DNA of 64,000 nucleotides from Pontederia crassipes (Eukaryota; Streptophyta; Magnoliopsida; Commelinales; Pontederiaceae): NCBI GenBank assembly GCA_030549335.1, contig CM060183.1, positions 25,432,552 to 25,496,551 of the forward strand, given 5' to 3'. Of the stretch, positions 27,918 to 41,300 are shown piece by piece (position 1 is the stretch's first letter; every line of letters starts with the position of its first letter). A program made the translations under genes and the position numbers. The notes under the pieces are model-generated. The model was not told the DNA's origin. It was given only the letters and a program-made list of their open reading frames with translations, and made no database searches.

Positions 27918-28613
27918 GGGCATACATAGTCAGGCGCATACAAATGCAATCATCCACTCACGGTTATTAGATCAAAATTATTTTAGTTATATATGATTGA
28001 AATTTAATCATCAATTATAATATTGGTTTAATAAAAATCTCGTTCACAAAATAATCGTGGACCTCCCCTATGCCAACCTCCCATGCGTCGACCTCCCCTG
28101 CGCCGATCGGCCCTTCAACCGTCGACCACCGACCTCAGCGCCGAAGATGCAGGTCGACACCCCTCTTTCACACTCGAGGCGCGGCAACAAAAAGGCAGCC
28201 CCCCTCTACGACCTCACCGGCAAGGTCGCAGAGGGCACTGACGCCCCCTTTTTCATTGTCGTGCCGGCAAAGCGAGAGAGAGAGGAAACAAAAGGGAGAT
28301 GGTGAGGTTGCATAGCGCGAAGAGCGAAAGCAAAGACGAAGGACAGCAACAGTAGGAGATCGAACGATGACAGCTATAGTAGGAGATCGCTCGTGATGTA
28401 GCGCTTTCAGTCGAGAAGACTGTCAATGGATCCGAGCCGACGACACACGATCGTATTCGAGCCGCGTGACATTCGTTGAACCGACCAACAAGGGAAGATC
28501 CAACGTCGAATCACGTTTGACAATGGTCAAACCGAGCCGCGCAAATCCCAACTGTTGAGAGGAGATTCAATGGCTATGGGTGGATGATTGCACCTAAGTG
28601 TGTATGCACCTTA
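27918..28613. mobile_element. TIR element with GC-rich core
   Basis: The left end carries GCATACA...GCAATCATCCAC (27919-27960). The right end carries its inverted counterpart GTGGATGATTGCACC...GTATGCACC (28581-28612). The GC-rich core (28055-28320) includes a palindrome at 28203-28234 that also occurs in the element at 8267-9194. It has no transposase. The superfamily is unknown. Confidence 0.55.
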
Positions 28614-30379
28614 ATATTTCTCTAATAATATATGATTAAATTATATAAAAAAAAGAAATGGTGAAAGATGAAAATGGTGATAATATGTCTATTCCTTTGT
28701 TTCAATAGAATACAAAAATTAGTGTTTTGTGGAATATAATGGTATGACGATTTTTAAGATGGTTTCATAAAAAAATATATTTTGATTGACTTAATTTGGC
28801 CATATTAGTCAAAATAAACATTTATTAGCCGTTTTATTCTGCAATAAAAATGCCGCCTTAAGGATTTAACTAATAGTGAAGTGAAAATTTGTCTGAGCAT
28901 CAACTGTTTTATTGCATTAGGAAAAGTTACTGAACCGAGTTTGATTCTCAAAAGTGTCATTGTTAAAAGTGAAATTAATTCAAGGCATGTCTTCTGCTTT
29001 TATGAGGAATTTTTCAATTACTAAAGATGAGTCACTAAAAAAAGAGATAAGAGAAACAAATTGTAGTCTTACGACTCTTATCTAATTCTTCCCTACTGAC
29101 AGATACTTGTGCATTATTTAGATTAGAGAGACCTAACGCTCTTGGAATTGAGGAAAAAAAAACTAAAAATGCAAACGTTTTGTAATACCATCCCATCTTT
29201 CTTTTTCTTCATCCATATTTGGGTTTTCTTGTTCAGCATAAATAATTAAATACATATTTTAGTACAATGCAAACGCAATTTTGAGTAGTTTAACTGAAAT
29301 TCATGATTTCAATGATTAAGCAACTGTCAATTATGTGAAATATATTTTATCTAAACATCTTGCAACACTAATTTTTATTTTTTTCAAAAAATTTTGGATT
29401 ATTGGAGAAGGATTAATTTGATCGAAGGGGTAGCTGATTCTAATGTTAATCATAATGTTAAAATCATAATTAACTCATTGTTACTAGCCTCAACTTGGTA
29501 TATTTTTTTTATGATACCTTTTTCTTCCTTTAAAGATATTTTCTTTGCAAGATAAAAACTTCAATTAAGGGTACTCCGAAAATCATGATGTTAATTATTT
29601 TTGTTGGTACATTTTTAGTTACCACATAGAAACTGGTGACACAACCAAACTGGGGGAATATTTAGGTACATGTATTAATTGGTTGCCGAGATAACGTCGT
29701 ATATGGTATTACGTAACTAGTTCGAGTAAAAATTGGAGATGGCTCCTCTTCTTCCTACTGGCTACGTAAAAAAGAAAAGAAAAAAAAAGAAAGAGGGGAG
29801 AGAAAGGAGCTGCTCTTTTATTCGTACAACGGTGGGTCACATCACGTTGACACGTCCATGTCAAGCCTTGGTGTTGGATTCCGGGAAGTGTTATCACGAC
29901 GAGACACCTTTAAATCCTCTCTCCCTCTCAATCTTTTCCTTTACTTTCTCTCTCCCATCCATGATGCACTAACCTACCTGCTATCATGGAGTCAAAGTGG
30001 GATGAGTGAGAGAGAGAACGGGGCGTTGGATGTGTGTATGATTGATGGACCATGGTTGGGTCCATGGGGAGCAACACCGGTGCGGAAATCCCACCCAAGG
30101 CACAAGAAAATTTCCTGCACCCCCAGCAAGTTCTCCAATTGCCTTCTGCGGTTCTGCCCATGCATCCACTTTTAATATATCAACCTCTTTTATATTTATT
30201 TTATTCCTATTTTTCATGAGTTTTATTGATTGTGTGTGTTGGTGGGACGTACGTGTACATGTAGATCTCATGAAATCTATTGATAGGTCCATCATTTATG
30301 GCCATTGAAGAGATCGGCTTCCATGCAGCTCACTCCACTGGGCCCGAAACTATAATAACATACAATAGCTCAGTCAAAA
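28614..30379. other. Intergenic stretch, no gene seen
   Basis: AT-rich to about 29700. The 29730-30330 part has higher GC and several overlapping short frames on both strands, but no recognisable protein, splice pattern or RNA gene. Confidence 0.5.
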
Positions 30380-31689
30380 ATAGGCAAAAATGTGTCATAT
30401 AAAAAAAATTAAATTGACAATTGATTAATAAAATTATATATTGACGTGAGTTAATAGTTCTAAATTAAAAAAAATCATCATTTAATTTATTCTACTTTAA
30501 ATTAGTCAAAAATCTAATAACCATTACAAAAACTAAGTCTAGAGTGACATATATTTTTTTGCGAAAATAATTTATAATAAGTTGTGACATATTTGTGTCA
30601 AATTAACGATGGAAACAAAGAAAAGTTATTTAATGTATTAGTAACTAATTTGTGATTTTATTATTTGTCACATAAAGGTCTGTCAAAACGATTGTGACAA
30701 AGGAGTGATGAAAGATATAACTGATTTGATTATGTATTTTATTCTATCATATATATATATATTCTCGTTAATCCGTCATTCATTTTATGTTATCACCATC
30801 GAATCAAATATTTATGTTATTTTTTTAAAATGGTTAAGTTACATTTATTATCCGATCTATTTTATAGGTTATTTTGGAGACAATTAGCATGGAGTAATTG
30901 AGAAGAACCAAGTTATTTTGATTTGTTATTTTTTTTCAAAAGCTAGTGTTAAAAACTCAATATTTTTTTTAAATTTGCTCTCAAATAATGCAGTGACAAT
31001 GCGCTATCATTTTAGTTTTTTTTTGGACAAATTATAGAATTGCTTTAGTGAATGCTTTGTGTTTGTAAATTTTGTTTGGAAGTTTTTATTGTTGAACTTA
31101 TAGAGCTTTCAAATTATATTGAAATTAAAAAGTCAACCATTCATAAATTATATAAAATGATATTAATTAAAAAATTTAAAAAGTTTTTTTACAAATTCAT
31201 CACATACATATTCAACTTTTGTCATAATTAATGACATATAATGCCACAAATTTTCTCTCAGGTCACAAATATCTTATTACAAATCTGTCACTAATAAGTA
31301 GGTTCGACATTAACAAATGTTGTTACTAATATGTCACAAATAGTCTCATCATAATTTTGATGTAACTATCACAATTATGTCACATTTTAATGTCATCACA
31401 AATATTTCTATCACTATTCTATCATATATCTCTCACAATTTGTGATAGAAAAACTTTTATAAATTGGTTTTCTATTGCAATTGTGATGGAATTGTTTTGC
31501 CTTTTATGACCAACAATCCATCACATAAGATTTGTGATGAAAAAAATTTCGTCACAATACTATTTGTGACTTGATCAAATGTGGCGAAAAATATGTTGAC
31601 ACAAGCGTGTAAAAAATAGTTATATGTGACGAACATCACTTTTTCTGTGACAAATAATTATGTTAGGAAAGGCTTGCTTTCTTGTAGTG
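30380..31689. mobile_element. CACTA-type element remnant
   Basis: The right edge is CTTGTAGTG (31681-31689), the inverse of the canonical CACTACAAG terminus. Inward of it lie many copies of GTGACAAA, ATTTGTGAC and CATCACAAAT words in both orientations, like CACTA subterminal repeats. They are densest at 31240-31640 and recur from 30390 to 30700. The left terminus is not clear and no transposase is visible, so this is a truncated or internally deleted copy. Confidence 0.6.
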
Positions 31690-32535
31690 GATGAGTATAA
31701 AATAAGAAAGAAAAGGTATTTCAAAAAAATAATTTCTTACGTTTTCTCCAATAATTGAAAGTTTGTGAAAAAAGGGTATCACATATTCTTAGAAAAAAAG
31801 ACAGTCGATCGTTATTTATTTCATCATATTGATATTTTTGTTTTATATTCATAAAGTAATTAGGTTAATTTATTATATTGTAATATTTTTGAATTAGAGA
31901 TATATATCTTTTAATATTTTTGGAATTTATAGTATATCTTCGAAGTCCATTTTTTTGTTATGTTTGACAATCGATACTAGACTATTTCTGATCAATTTTG
32001 TGAAACAATGTCAATGTTCGACGAAATTGAAGTCAATATTTGAGGTGATAATCGAGGGTCACGTGACCTCGAATTTCACTATTTTTTTTGGTGAAATCAA
32101 AGCACTGTAGTAGTTTGTCTCTACTCACGAAGGAATTAATCTATTAATTCAACTATTCATGAAAAACACTTGAAAGAATCGCAATTATACTTCTCAAATA
32201 ATGACATGACCATAAAAAAATGTGTAAGCTCCATTGATTTATTGAAGATGTATAAATTTATAAAATTTTCACTCCTCATATGTTAGTTCTACAATATTTC
32301 TTAATGAAAGAATCGAGAAATCACACCATAGTTTGATTCAGATGTGTGCAGTATACACACACATATTAATGTACCTCCATAGCATATTTTGATCTAGAGT
32401 GATGCTGAGCAATCATTGAACCACTAATAATTAAATATCATCATTTAAAAATATCATTTATTTTGAACCATTTGATGAGTGGATTAAGGTTGAGATGTGC
32501 TTTGCATCCCTCTAAAGCAAAAGGTACTCTGTAGG
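31690..32535. other. AT-rich intergenic stretch, no gene seen
   Basis: No coding region or repeat border is supported. Confidence 0.5.
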
Positions 32536-32539
32536 TACA

Positions 32540-32830
32540 TTAATCTCGTTGAGGGAGGAGGTGCGATGATCGGATCTAGTAGAGGGAGGAAGCATGGGGT
32601 GAATCTTGCCGAGTGAGGAGGCGCGACGAAGGGAGGAGTGGTACCGGATCTCCAAGTGAGGGAGGAGGTGCAACATCGGATCTCCAAGTGAGAGCATAGA
32701 AGGGCCAACTAGATGTCGTTCAGGGAGGAGTCGCGATGACCACGGGGAAGGGTATGAGGTGTATGAGAAAGGGGACGAATGAGAGGGGTACGAGAAGGGG
32801 AGGAATGGGAGGTGGGGTGGTTGAATGGTA
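32540..32830. repeat. Purine-rich minisatellite-like island
   Basis: GGGAGGAGG-type words recur, and GGATCTCCAAGTGAG occurs twice (about 32646 and 32675). It lies in AT-rich DNA. Flanking words near 32485-32510 and 32870-32905 look like a weak inverted repeat, so it may be the core of another TIR element. Confidence 0.4.
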
Positions 32831-32996
32831 GTTTGAATGTTCCTGCTTGGCTCTTGCGGACTGATGGTTCAAGGCACATTTCATCTTGACCGTTTAAGGC
32901 AAATCTAACAACTTAGATTACATGGTCGCATTGTGCTCCCAACCCATGTGGTAGCACCCTAATGTACCTCATACACACACAAACAAGCACACACAC

Positions 32997-32999
<3 letters not shown>

Positions 33000-33041
<42 letters not shown>
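33000..33041. repeat. (TA)n microsatellite
   Basis: TA run of about 42 bp bordering the left side of a small inverted-repeat element. Confidence 0.95.
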
Positions 33042-33043
<2 letters not shown>

Positions 33044-33192
33044 GTTTAAGTAATATGCACAACCAATTACATGGTTGAGATTAAATTTAATAACTTAACA
33101 TTAAATTCAATAGAGGTTGAATCTCAATCATATGCATCCTGATTTATTGGTTGCATATTGGTTATACAAAAGTTGGTTGCATACTATCTAAC

Positions 33193-33195
<3 letters not shown>
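33042..33195. mobile_element. Small MITE-like inverted repeat set in TA repeats
   Basis: The left end GGGTTTAAGTAATATGC...AACCAA mirrors the right end TTGGTTGCATACTATCTAACCTC. Internal words (GGTTGAGATT / AATCTCAATC) also pair. (TA)n tracts flank both sides. Insertion at TA would fit a Tc1/mariner-type MITE, but the flanking repeats hide any target duplication. Confidence 0.5.

Positions 33196-33236
<41 letters not shown>
33196..33236. repeat. (TA)n microsatellite
   Basis: TA run of about 41 bp on the right side of the small inverted-repeat element. Confidence 0.95.
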
Positions 33237-33239
<3 letters not shown>

Positions 33240-33559
33240 ATTCCCAATGTGCCCTAACTTTTGCAAACAATTGACATGCACGAATAGAGTGAAAAAATAT
33301 AAAGATGTAGATAATTATATATAATCCACTCTTGTCTAATATATGTACCAACTGGTTATACAAGAAGAACTAAATAACTCCATCTAAGAGAAAAAAAACT
33401 TTCAAAAAATAAATAAATATACCAAAAACTTATTCCTCTACCAATAATTACTACTATAGAACTTAGATATTTATCATTTTTCAGCTTAGAATTTAATCTC
33501 ATTGTCGACATATTACTTTGAAATTTCCAATAAATGCAGTTAAATTGAGTATCAATAAT

Positions 33560-34677
33560 GATCCTCAAATTTTATCATTTTTAACTTGATCTTGGTACTC
33601 CAATTTTATTTTGTAATTAAACAATCCTCTAACTATTTTCTTATTTCAACAATTATCCTTTTGATTGGTGCAATCTCCTTATTTGTACCATCGATGTGAC
33701 ACAATAAAAATAATAAAATAATACAAAAACTAACAAAAAATATAAATGAAAAAGATAAAGAAAAGGTGCGGCAATCTACCACCCCTTGTTGGAGATGGCA
33801 GGTGGGACAACCCCTTTCCCCTTTGTGAGGCACCCCAACGATGATCTCTAGCATCACCCTCCCAAGGGCCAAAAGATCACCATCGCGAGAGGGATTATCG
33901 ATAAATTGTGTGAGAGGCAACCCAGTCAATGTCGAACACCATCTTGATGATGTCGGAGACCATTGCGAAGATATCATGTAGGTGTTGTGGTTGTGTGGCT
34001 CTCCTTCGCGTGGCTGAAGAATGACAAGAATGTGTATTTGAACTTTGTTGCAGGTGGCTGCCATTTTTAGGAGCGGTCGCACGATGAAGCCATGGATGAG
34101 CTTCCGCTATAGCTCCATGAGTTGTGATAGACTTCGAGTTCAATCTCGAATAAATTAGATTGTTGCGGGCCCATCGGGGGCGTAGTGGCATGATTAATGA
34201 TTTCAAGTTCGATCTTGACGGCCAGTGGTCGTCCTTCGCTAACTCGTGGCATAAACCGCTCCTCCAAGTCACAATCGTCATTGTAGAAGAGTCTATCGAG
34301 ACTGACCATCTTAGTGACTTTGTCACGGTGCTCCAATCATGTGCAGATCCTCGCCTCAAATAGTGGTGTAAAGTTTTAGCAGTGGCGCTCCGATTTGCCT
34401 CGACCTTTGCCTCATGTGGTGGTACTCCATTTTCTTATGGGGAGAAGGGGATGGGACGATCACTCTTTTCATCTCTGGTTTGTCTACCACCCTTTTTCTT
34501 TATTTATTTTACTATTTTATTTTAGTATTTTTTTATCGTGTCACATTGATAGTGCAAAATGACAAATGGACTATTGCATGTCAAAAGAGCTTTAGATGAA
34601 ATAAGTTATAAATTGAAGAACAATCTCATTACTAAAATTTGAAGACAAAGGTAAAAATAAGTTAAAATTTGAGTGCA
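33560..34677. mobile_element. Long-TIR (Mutator-like) element with GC-rich core
   Basis: The left arm (about 33560-33745) and right arm (about 34490-34677) are inverted, diverged copies. Paired words include CTCAAATTTT, AACTTATTTT-like, CTTATTTCA and the well-kept ATGTGACAC(A/G)ATAAAAA. The core (33770-34440) is richer in GC and has overlapping minus-strand frames that I cannot assign. They could be captured gene sequence or chance. No transposase is visible and borders are approximate. Confidence 0.55.
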
Positions 34678-35676
34678 GTTAAGAAAATTTTATCTCAATT
34701 AAATGCCATCTCTCTAAGGGTGAGAACTTTGAAATTGAAACTCAATTCCACTAATTTTCTTCCTAAATTCTAACCCACTATTCCATGGAATCAACCAACT
34801 GGGATGTAATTCAGGTGTTTCCAATGAAGGCCAGTGGGATTTACCTCAAGCTAGACAACAGATGAACTAGATCTACACGTACCCTAGAGCAAAAAGAATA
34901 CATTCATTAAAATAATTGAGTTTATTTGTGGCAAAAAAAGAGAATAAGATAAATAAAGACGATCAAATGGTGAATTTATTTATGATAGTGGTACCCTCAA
35001 AATTATTAGCCACCTTGATTTGAGAGGAAAAAGGAAAGAGAAGGCAACTTGCAAGGGGGCATACATGAACAGCTGGTGGACCTAATAATTCAAGTGTCTT
35101 ATTTCCATTCCTCTCGTACGGTTTTACATGTAAATTAACTTGCATTTTTACTCATTTCGTAGTTTGCTGACTACTAAATCTCTACTCTTTTACACAGTAG
35201 TCATAGAAAAAAAATGATTTTAGATGACTTTATTTGTTTGGGAATATTTTTCTCTTATTGAAGTTACTGAAAATTTTTACCCCACATTTTTTTTGTCAAT
35301 TATGCTCAAATGGAGCTTGTTTTTTTGTTGGACAACTTCCATTGTTTAGAAAGTAGTGTCTAACAATTCAAGTTGGGTGACGTTAAAGAACGCAAAGTTC
35401 ACGTATTGAAGATCGATTCATAATAAAAGAAGCAAGCTCTTTTGTTCCTAAAGAATATGACATTAATTATTTATTTAATTATGAGTTAACAAAAAAAACT
35501 ATACATATTATCTTTGGTGATCTTATTGATGATTACTCCATGCTTCGCCTCATGATGCTTAGCTACTTACTTCAGCTAACGTCTGTACTTCATTGCACTG
35601 GTAAAATTAGTTTTAGTACCTAAATTCGTTCCGGCGAAGGAGAAAGAGGAAGCATAGAAAGCATGACCACCATCAA

Positions 35677-35790
<114 letters not shown>

Positions 35791-38078
35791 TCGTTTATGG
35801 AGTGCAGCGGAGGGGGACAAAAGGTATATACAAGGTTAATAAAAGTAGGAGGGGTTAAAGATGTTGGACGGACTCCGTGGATTATGTAAAGTTGTGGTCT
35901 CTCTATAATTCTTGAACATATGTTGAGAGAGAGAGAGTTGTGGGCGGCACCTTCATGCCTTTCCACATAGTAGGCAAAAAGTTAAAAAAAAGTAAATATC
36001 GTCATTAGTATCTAACACATTACTTTGACCAAGGACTTGGACTGCTAAAAAGTGAACTCGCTGGCTGAGGCCAAAACAAAACCGTGTGTGCGCAGACACC
36101 ACGTGAGGCGAGAGCTGGACTCCCTCATTATTCAAATGCCACCGTTACAACTAGCAATTCTTGTGCCCTACTTGGCGTAGTTTAATTAACTTAATTAATC
36201 ACGCCAACGGGACCACTAATCTCCATCAACCAATCAATCGCCGTCAGATCGAATTTGGAAGGCCAAGATTAAATAGCTGCGTCTGCTACCTTTTCCGTTT
36301 TGTTTCCTCTTTGTGTTGTTTGTTGTTCTCCTCCCTCCTTTTGGTGGTGCACTGCAGTTGGCCTAATACTAATCTACTTGAGAATGCAAGTCCATGCCTG
36401 GCCCACACCAACGTGTGGAACGGTTGATTAATATAAGTAAACAAGAGTTTGATTCTCCAAAAGATTAACATAAACTAACAATTAATGTATAGAGATCTGT
36501 GCTTAAAGAACAATAATAGTAATAATAATCCGTAGGAATTCATTGTTTAACAATTAGTCTAAATAAGATCTGTTCATAATCGATATGCGATGCGTACCCT
36601 TTTGACGAGGGATCATATTCAGTTCAGATGCACTGTTCGCGTATAATTTTATCATTCCATGACTCATTTCAGTACGTTAACTTTGCTTTGCTAATATATA
36701 CTAATAGCAAAGAAATGCATAGGACATGGCCAAAGAAATGCACAAGTATTTATTTCTTTCTTTGTTGTATTCATATGCCCACAAATAATTAGTCTTTAAC
36801 TTTTTTGTTGCTATGTATATAATATATGCTTTAGACTCCGGTATCTGAAATAAGCTACAAAATGCACTTGATTAAATGCGTGTGGAACCAAGCACTTGAT
36901 CGATTAGAAGCATAATTGAAGCTACAAAATGGCAACATGTGATCGATGGTGCCTGCAAATTGCTAAAGGCCAACGTTGCTGTAGAGCATTGCACGTACGA
37001 TGCACAAAGTGGGGAGCAAAGCCCATACGGGGAACCACACACGAGACACGAGAGCCGGAGCCACGGCCGTCTAACGAGCGTTAGAGATCGGACTCGAGCT
37101 CGTCCGACGGAGAAAGGTGGACCTGCGCGAGCACGCGTGTAGGTTTTGGTTACTGCGGCTCGATTAAAAGTTTGGTAGCGTGGTGGCGTCACGTGGTCAT
37201 GCATCTTCTTCGTTCATGCTCACCCACTCAACCCGTTACATATTTTATTTCTTTTTTTGGAGAGAGAGAGAGAGAGAGGAGCTGGCAAAGAAGGAAAGGG
37301 AGATTACAGGGCCAATAGCATATTTTGCAATAGGGAGGAAGGAGGGGGAGGACTGAGGAGGGAGAAAGTTTGAAGTTTCCTTAACTACCATATTAATAAC
37401 GAAGGGTTTTTTTTACTTCTACTTTTCATTTCATCAAAAAGTGGCTGGGCGGCTCATAAATCCACCGGGGGCGTGGTCTTCGTTTTTACAAAAAAAAGAG
37501 GAAAACATATTTTTTTACATTTTTACCGAGGTCCACGCACACATCATAATCCTAGGCAGTATAGGACGTATGTACAGAGCAACAAGTAGCTCGCCACTAG
37601 GTCTTTACTTAAAAATTTCTAGAAATATATTTGCTGGCTTTGGATCCTGTATAAGTTTTCTGTTTCAGAAGAGATCGAGTGACATAAATATTTTTTTTAT
37701 AATTACCACCTTAGAAAGAATCTAAAGAACAAATGTTTTTAACCAGACTTTAGGGCGTCTCAAAATGGAGAATTAATCTTGGGTGCATTTCCATAACCCT
37801 CATTGGTCCTAATGATCACCATTTGGACCAAATAAATGATGATTAACGGAGGATTAACATTCCCACATTTTTTTGGTGTAACATAAATCTTCCTGCGCCG
37901 TGCACCCAGGCCGAGGAAGAGAGGCGTGCAGCGTGCTTATCCACCCTCCGTATGTGTAGTAAGTAAATATGTCTAGCATGTCCAAAAACTAGTAGCACCT
38001 CCAAAAACAGACCACCAAATTTTTTTGTTGGTATGTCCAAGATGGACAGCATTTAGTATCGTGCAAACCCCACCACTG

Positions 38079-38300
38079 TCTCTCTCTCTCTCTCTCACAC
38101 ACGCTCTCTCACATCTTTCCTCTCCAATAATTTACTCTCCACCTCTCTCCCTCCCCCTTTCTCTCTCCCCTCCAAAAGGAAAACCAGCCTGGTTTTCTGA
38201 GCTCAAGAGCAAAAACTGCTAACCCGACTTCCTTCCCTACTCTCTCCCCCCTCCCTCCCATAAAAATGCATCCTTTCCCACCTCCACTTCTCTCCTCTCC
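38079..38300 (+). promoter_or_regulatory. Pyrimidine-rich leader of the GRF gene
   Basis: A CT run (38079-38096) and further C/T-rich sequence lead up to the GRF start. CT-rich tracts near transcription starts are common in plant genes. The exact start site and a TATA box could not be identified with confidence. Confidence 0.4.
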
Positions 38301-38392
38301 CATGCTCAACCCTCACCCTTCCATCTCATGAGCTCACCTCCTCGCTCATTGCATCTTTGCTCTCCCGGCGGACTCGGACATTGGTGGAAGGG

Positions 38393-41300
38393 ATGGATTT
38401 TGGAGGGATGGTGAGCATGGATGGGTTCGTGGGTGCCTCTTCTCAGGGCAGCAGCCAGTTCTCGTCCCCTCTGATGCCTTCGAACTTTGGAGCGAGCAGG
38501 CAAAGGCAGCTCCTTGGATCCGGCTTTCAGAAGCACGAAAGGCCTGTTGAGGCCGAGGACTATGACTGGAGATCCCTGAAGCTGGCGAGGACCGATGCAA
38601 TGGCGGCAGCGGCATCCGCTAAGGCGGCTCCTTTCCTCCTCGGCTCCAACTCACACTCCGTCTTCAATGACGGGGAGCAGATGCTCAGCTTCGCATCACC
38701 GCCCAAGCAGGATGCTTTGATGCTCGCCAGTGACGGGACATTGCCTTACTACAACCACCCATCAGCATCTTCTTCAGCACACTCCTATCTTAGGAATGCA
38801 GGTAACGAGGCATTAGACGCAGCATTCATTAGTCCTTTTCTGGGATCACTGTTGGATAACTGAGTCCTTTTTTTAAAAAAAGATAACTGAGTCCTGGAAT
38901 AGGGCTGCTTTAGTTATTTCTTTCGGTGGCTTGAAGGTCCAAGTCTCCCTCACCACGAGATATGGACTGGACAGTAGGTCGGTCTATTTGATCCGGGTAT
39001 AGATTTGAAGGTCTTTTCGTGTGCATTTTGTATCGCTTAGTTTGCAGTCTAGAGCTTCTTTCTTTTTCTCTCTCTGTTTCATCTCATGGTTGTGTCATGT
39101 TTTCAGAGGTTGGATTTTGGGATGATATGTTGGATTGTCGTCTCCTTCTCAATAATTAACGCGAAAATAATGCGACCGTTCCCCTCGTTCTGCTTTCTTT
39201 TGTGTTTAATTAGTTCCAGAAATGAAAAGGATTTGGCAGCTCGTGAGTATTGTCTGGCCACCTACATGCCAAGTTTTCTTTGAGAGGACTTTGCTTTTCA
39301 TTATGTTTAGAACTCACTCATCTCCTCCTTCCTTTCTATTTTTTTTCCTGTTCCAAGTACTTTGACGGTAATATACGGAGTTCTAATTTGTGTATTGTAC
39401 CTCATTCTTCTTGTTCTTATCTTTACATTTGTATTTTCAGGTTATTATTCTGGAGGCTCTAATGTGAGCATGCACGGGGTTTTGGCGAGGGTGAGAGGGC
39501 CTTTCACCCCATCTCAGTGGCTGGAGTTGGAGCACCAGGCCTTGATTTATAAGTATATAGTTGCCAATGTGCCTGTACCTCCCAGTCTGCTCGTCCCTAT
39601 AAGGAGAAGCTTAACTCATTCTGGATTCACTCCTTTCGCAGGGACTTTTGGCTCAAGTTCATGTAAGACTTTCAACTCTTAGAATAAGAAACATTCACAA
39701 AGCGTTAGCATTTTATATGTACGTCTCCTTCAAGATGGTTTTATACATCTTTCTAAGCTATGAAGAGAGCTTTATCATATAAAATACCTAAGAAAGAGCA
39801 AACATGTATGAGATGCAAAAGATCTACTTGTTGACCCTGCATCTTACCAGTTCATATTAACATTATGGTGCTTCTTGATTGTTCTACTTTTGTTCTGTGT
39901 TTCTTGAATCTTGAGGAAATAATTCTGCGCCGATGTTTACTTTGCAAACAAAAAATTGTTATATTAGAATTTGTATCATTGTCATACGTCAACTAGTTTC
40001 AGTGTGCATGATGTGAGATCTGATTTGAGAGACAACATTCATTGCTGGCAGTTGATTTTCTGATGCATTTACGGTGACTTGTTTATTACAGTGGGATGGG
40101 GATCATTCCATCTGGGGTATTCTGGAAATGCTGATCCAGAACCTGGTAGATGCCGTCGAACTGACGGGAAGAAATGGCGGTGCTCAAGAGATGCAGTTTC
40201 CGACCAAAAGTATTGCGAGCGACACATGAACCGTGGCCGCCACCGTTCAAGAAAGCATGTGGAAGGCCAGAATGGCCATGCCGCCAAAGCGATGCCTGCC
40301 ATTGCACCTTCACAGCCAGCTTTAGCTGCTTCTGGTAGTGGATCATGTGCTAGTCTCAGTATTGCATCCCAGCAGGCTAAAAGTTTGCAATCAAATGGCA
40401 CTGACCCTTCACATCCACAGTTCAACAGGTATACATACCACTTATATGATTTTGATTGACAAGTTTCACCAATTCTCAAATAATATTTAGATCACGTTAG
40501 TTTACATTTATATTTAGTACACATAATTTTTCTAAGTTTTTATACTGTCAATTGATAAAAAACAAAGGTTCATGATTTAAATTCTTAAGTTGACATCAAC
40601 GAGAACTCAATCTTGCTAGTAGCCTTTGTTTTTCCATGTTTAAAGCACAAGACTTTGACTAAATGCCATTGTTTAACCTACTAGTTTTGGAGCAAGGTTG
40701 CATAAGGACCTAAGTGTTATCCTTGGACTCTTACCTAATTGGTAGCTTTTTATGGTACGAACTTATGAACATAATAAGCAACAAGAGTAATAAGATACAA
40801 GAATTTTTTTTCATGTTGGCACTTGTCCTTCTTTGTAGCTTACCAATTTCATATGATATACATTGATATTCTACTCCTTTGTGTTCAAACTATCAACAAG
40901 TTTGAACACTTTTTGTTAGTATTTTTAATCATACTTGAAGACAAGAAAAATACTCGTCATATGCTTATTTGTGGACAATTGCTAGTTTGTTGTAAACCAA
41001 TTTCATCTTATTATCGTGAATGTCAGATTGTTCTGGTTTACATTTCTCCCCACTGTGTTGTGCAGGATTTTAATGGGCAAAGACAGCATGAACGATCATT
41101 CACAGGATTCTGGAACTTTATCCATGATAATTTCAGTGAACTCAAAACCTATGAATACCCTGTTTCCCGTCTCAAAACAACATAACCCTTTTGAGCCTAC
41201 TCCGCAGGCAGGTTTTGGTCTCATTTATAGTGATTCTCTTCTAAACCCTCCAAGTAGCTCCTCTGATAACGTTAGCTTTGTCTCGACCTCCAAGCTCAAT

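Noticed and set aside
33895..34359. 154-residue minus-strand frame in the TIR element core
   Set aside because: No known domain is visible and an overlapping frame is open too. I kept it only as element core, not as a gene.
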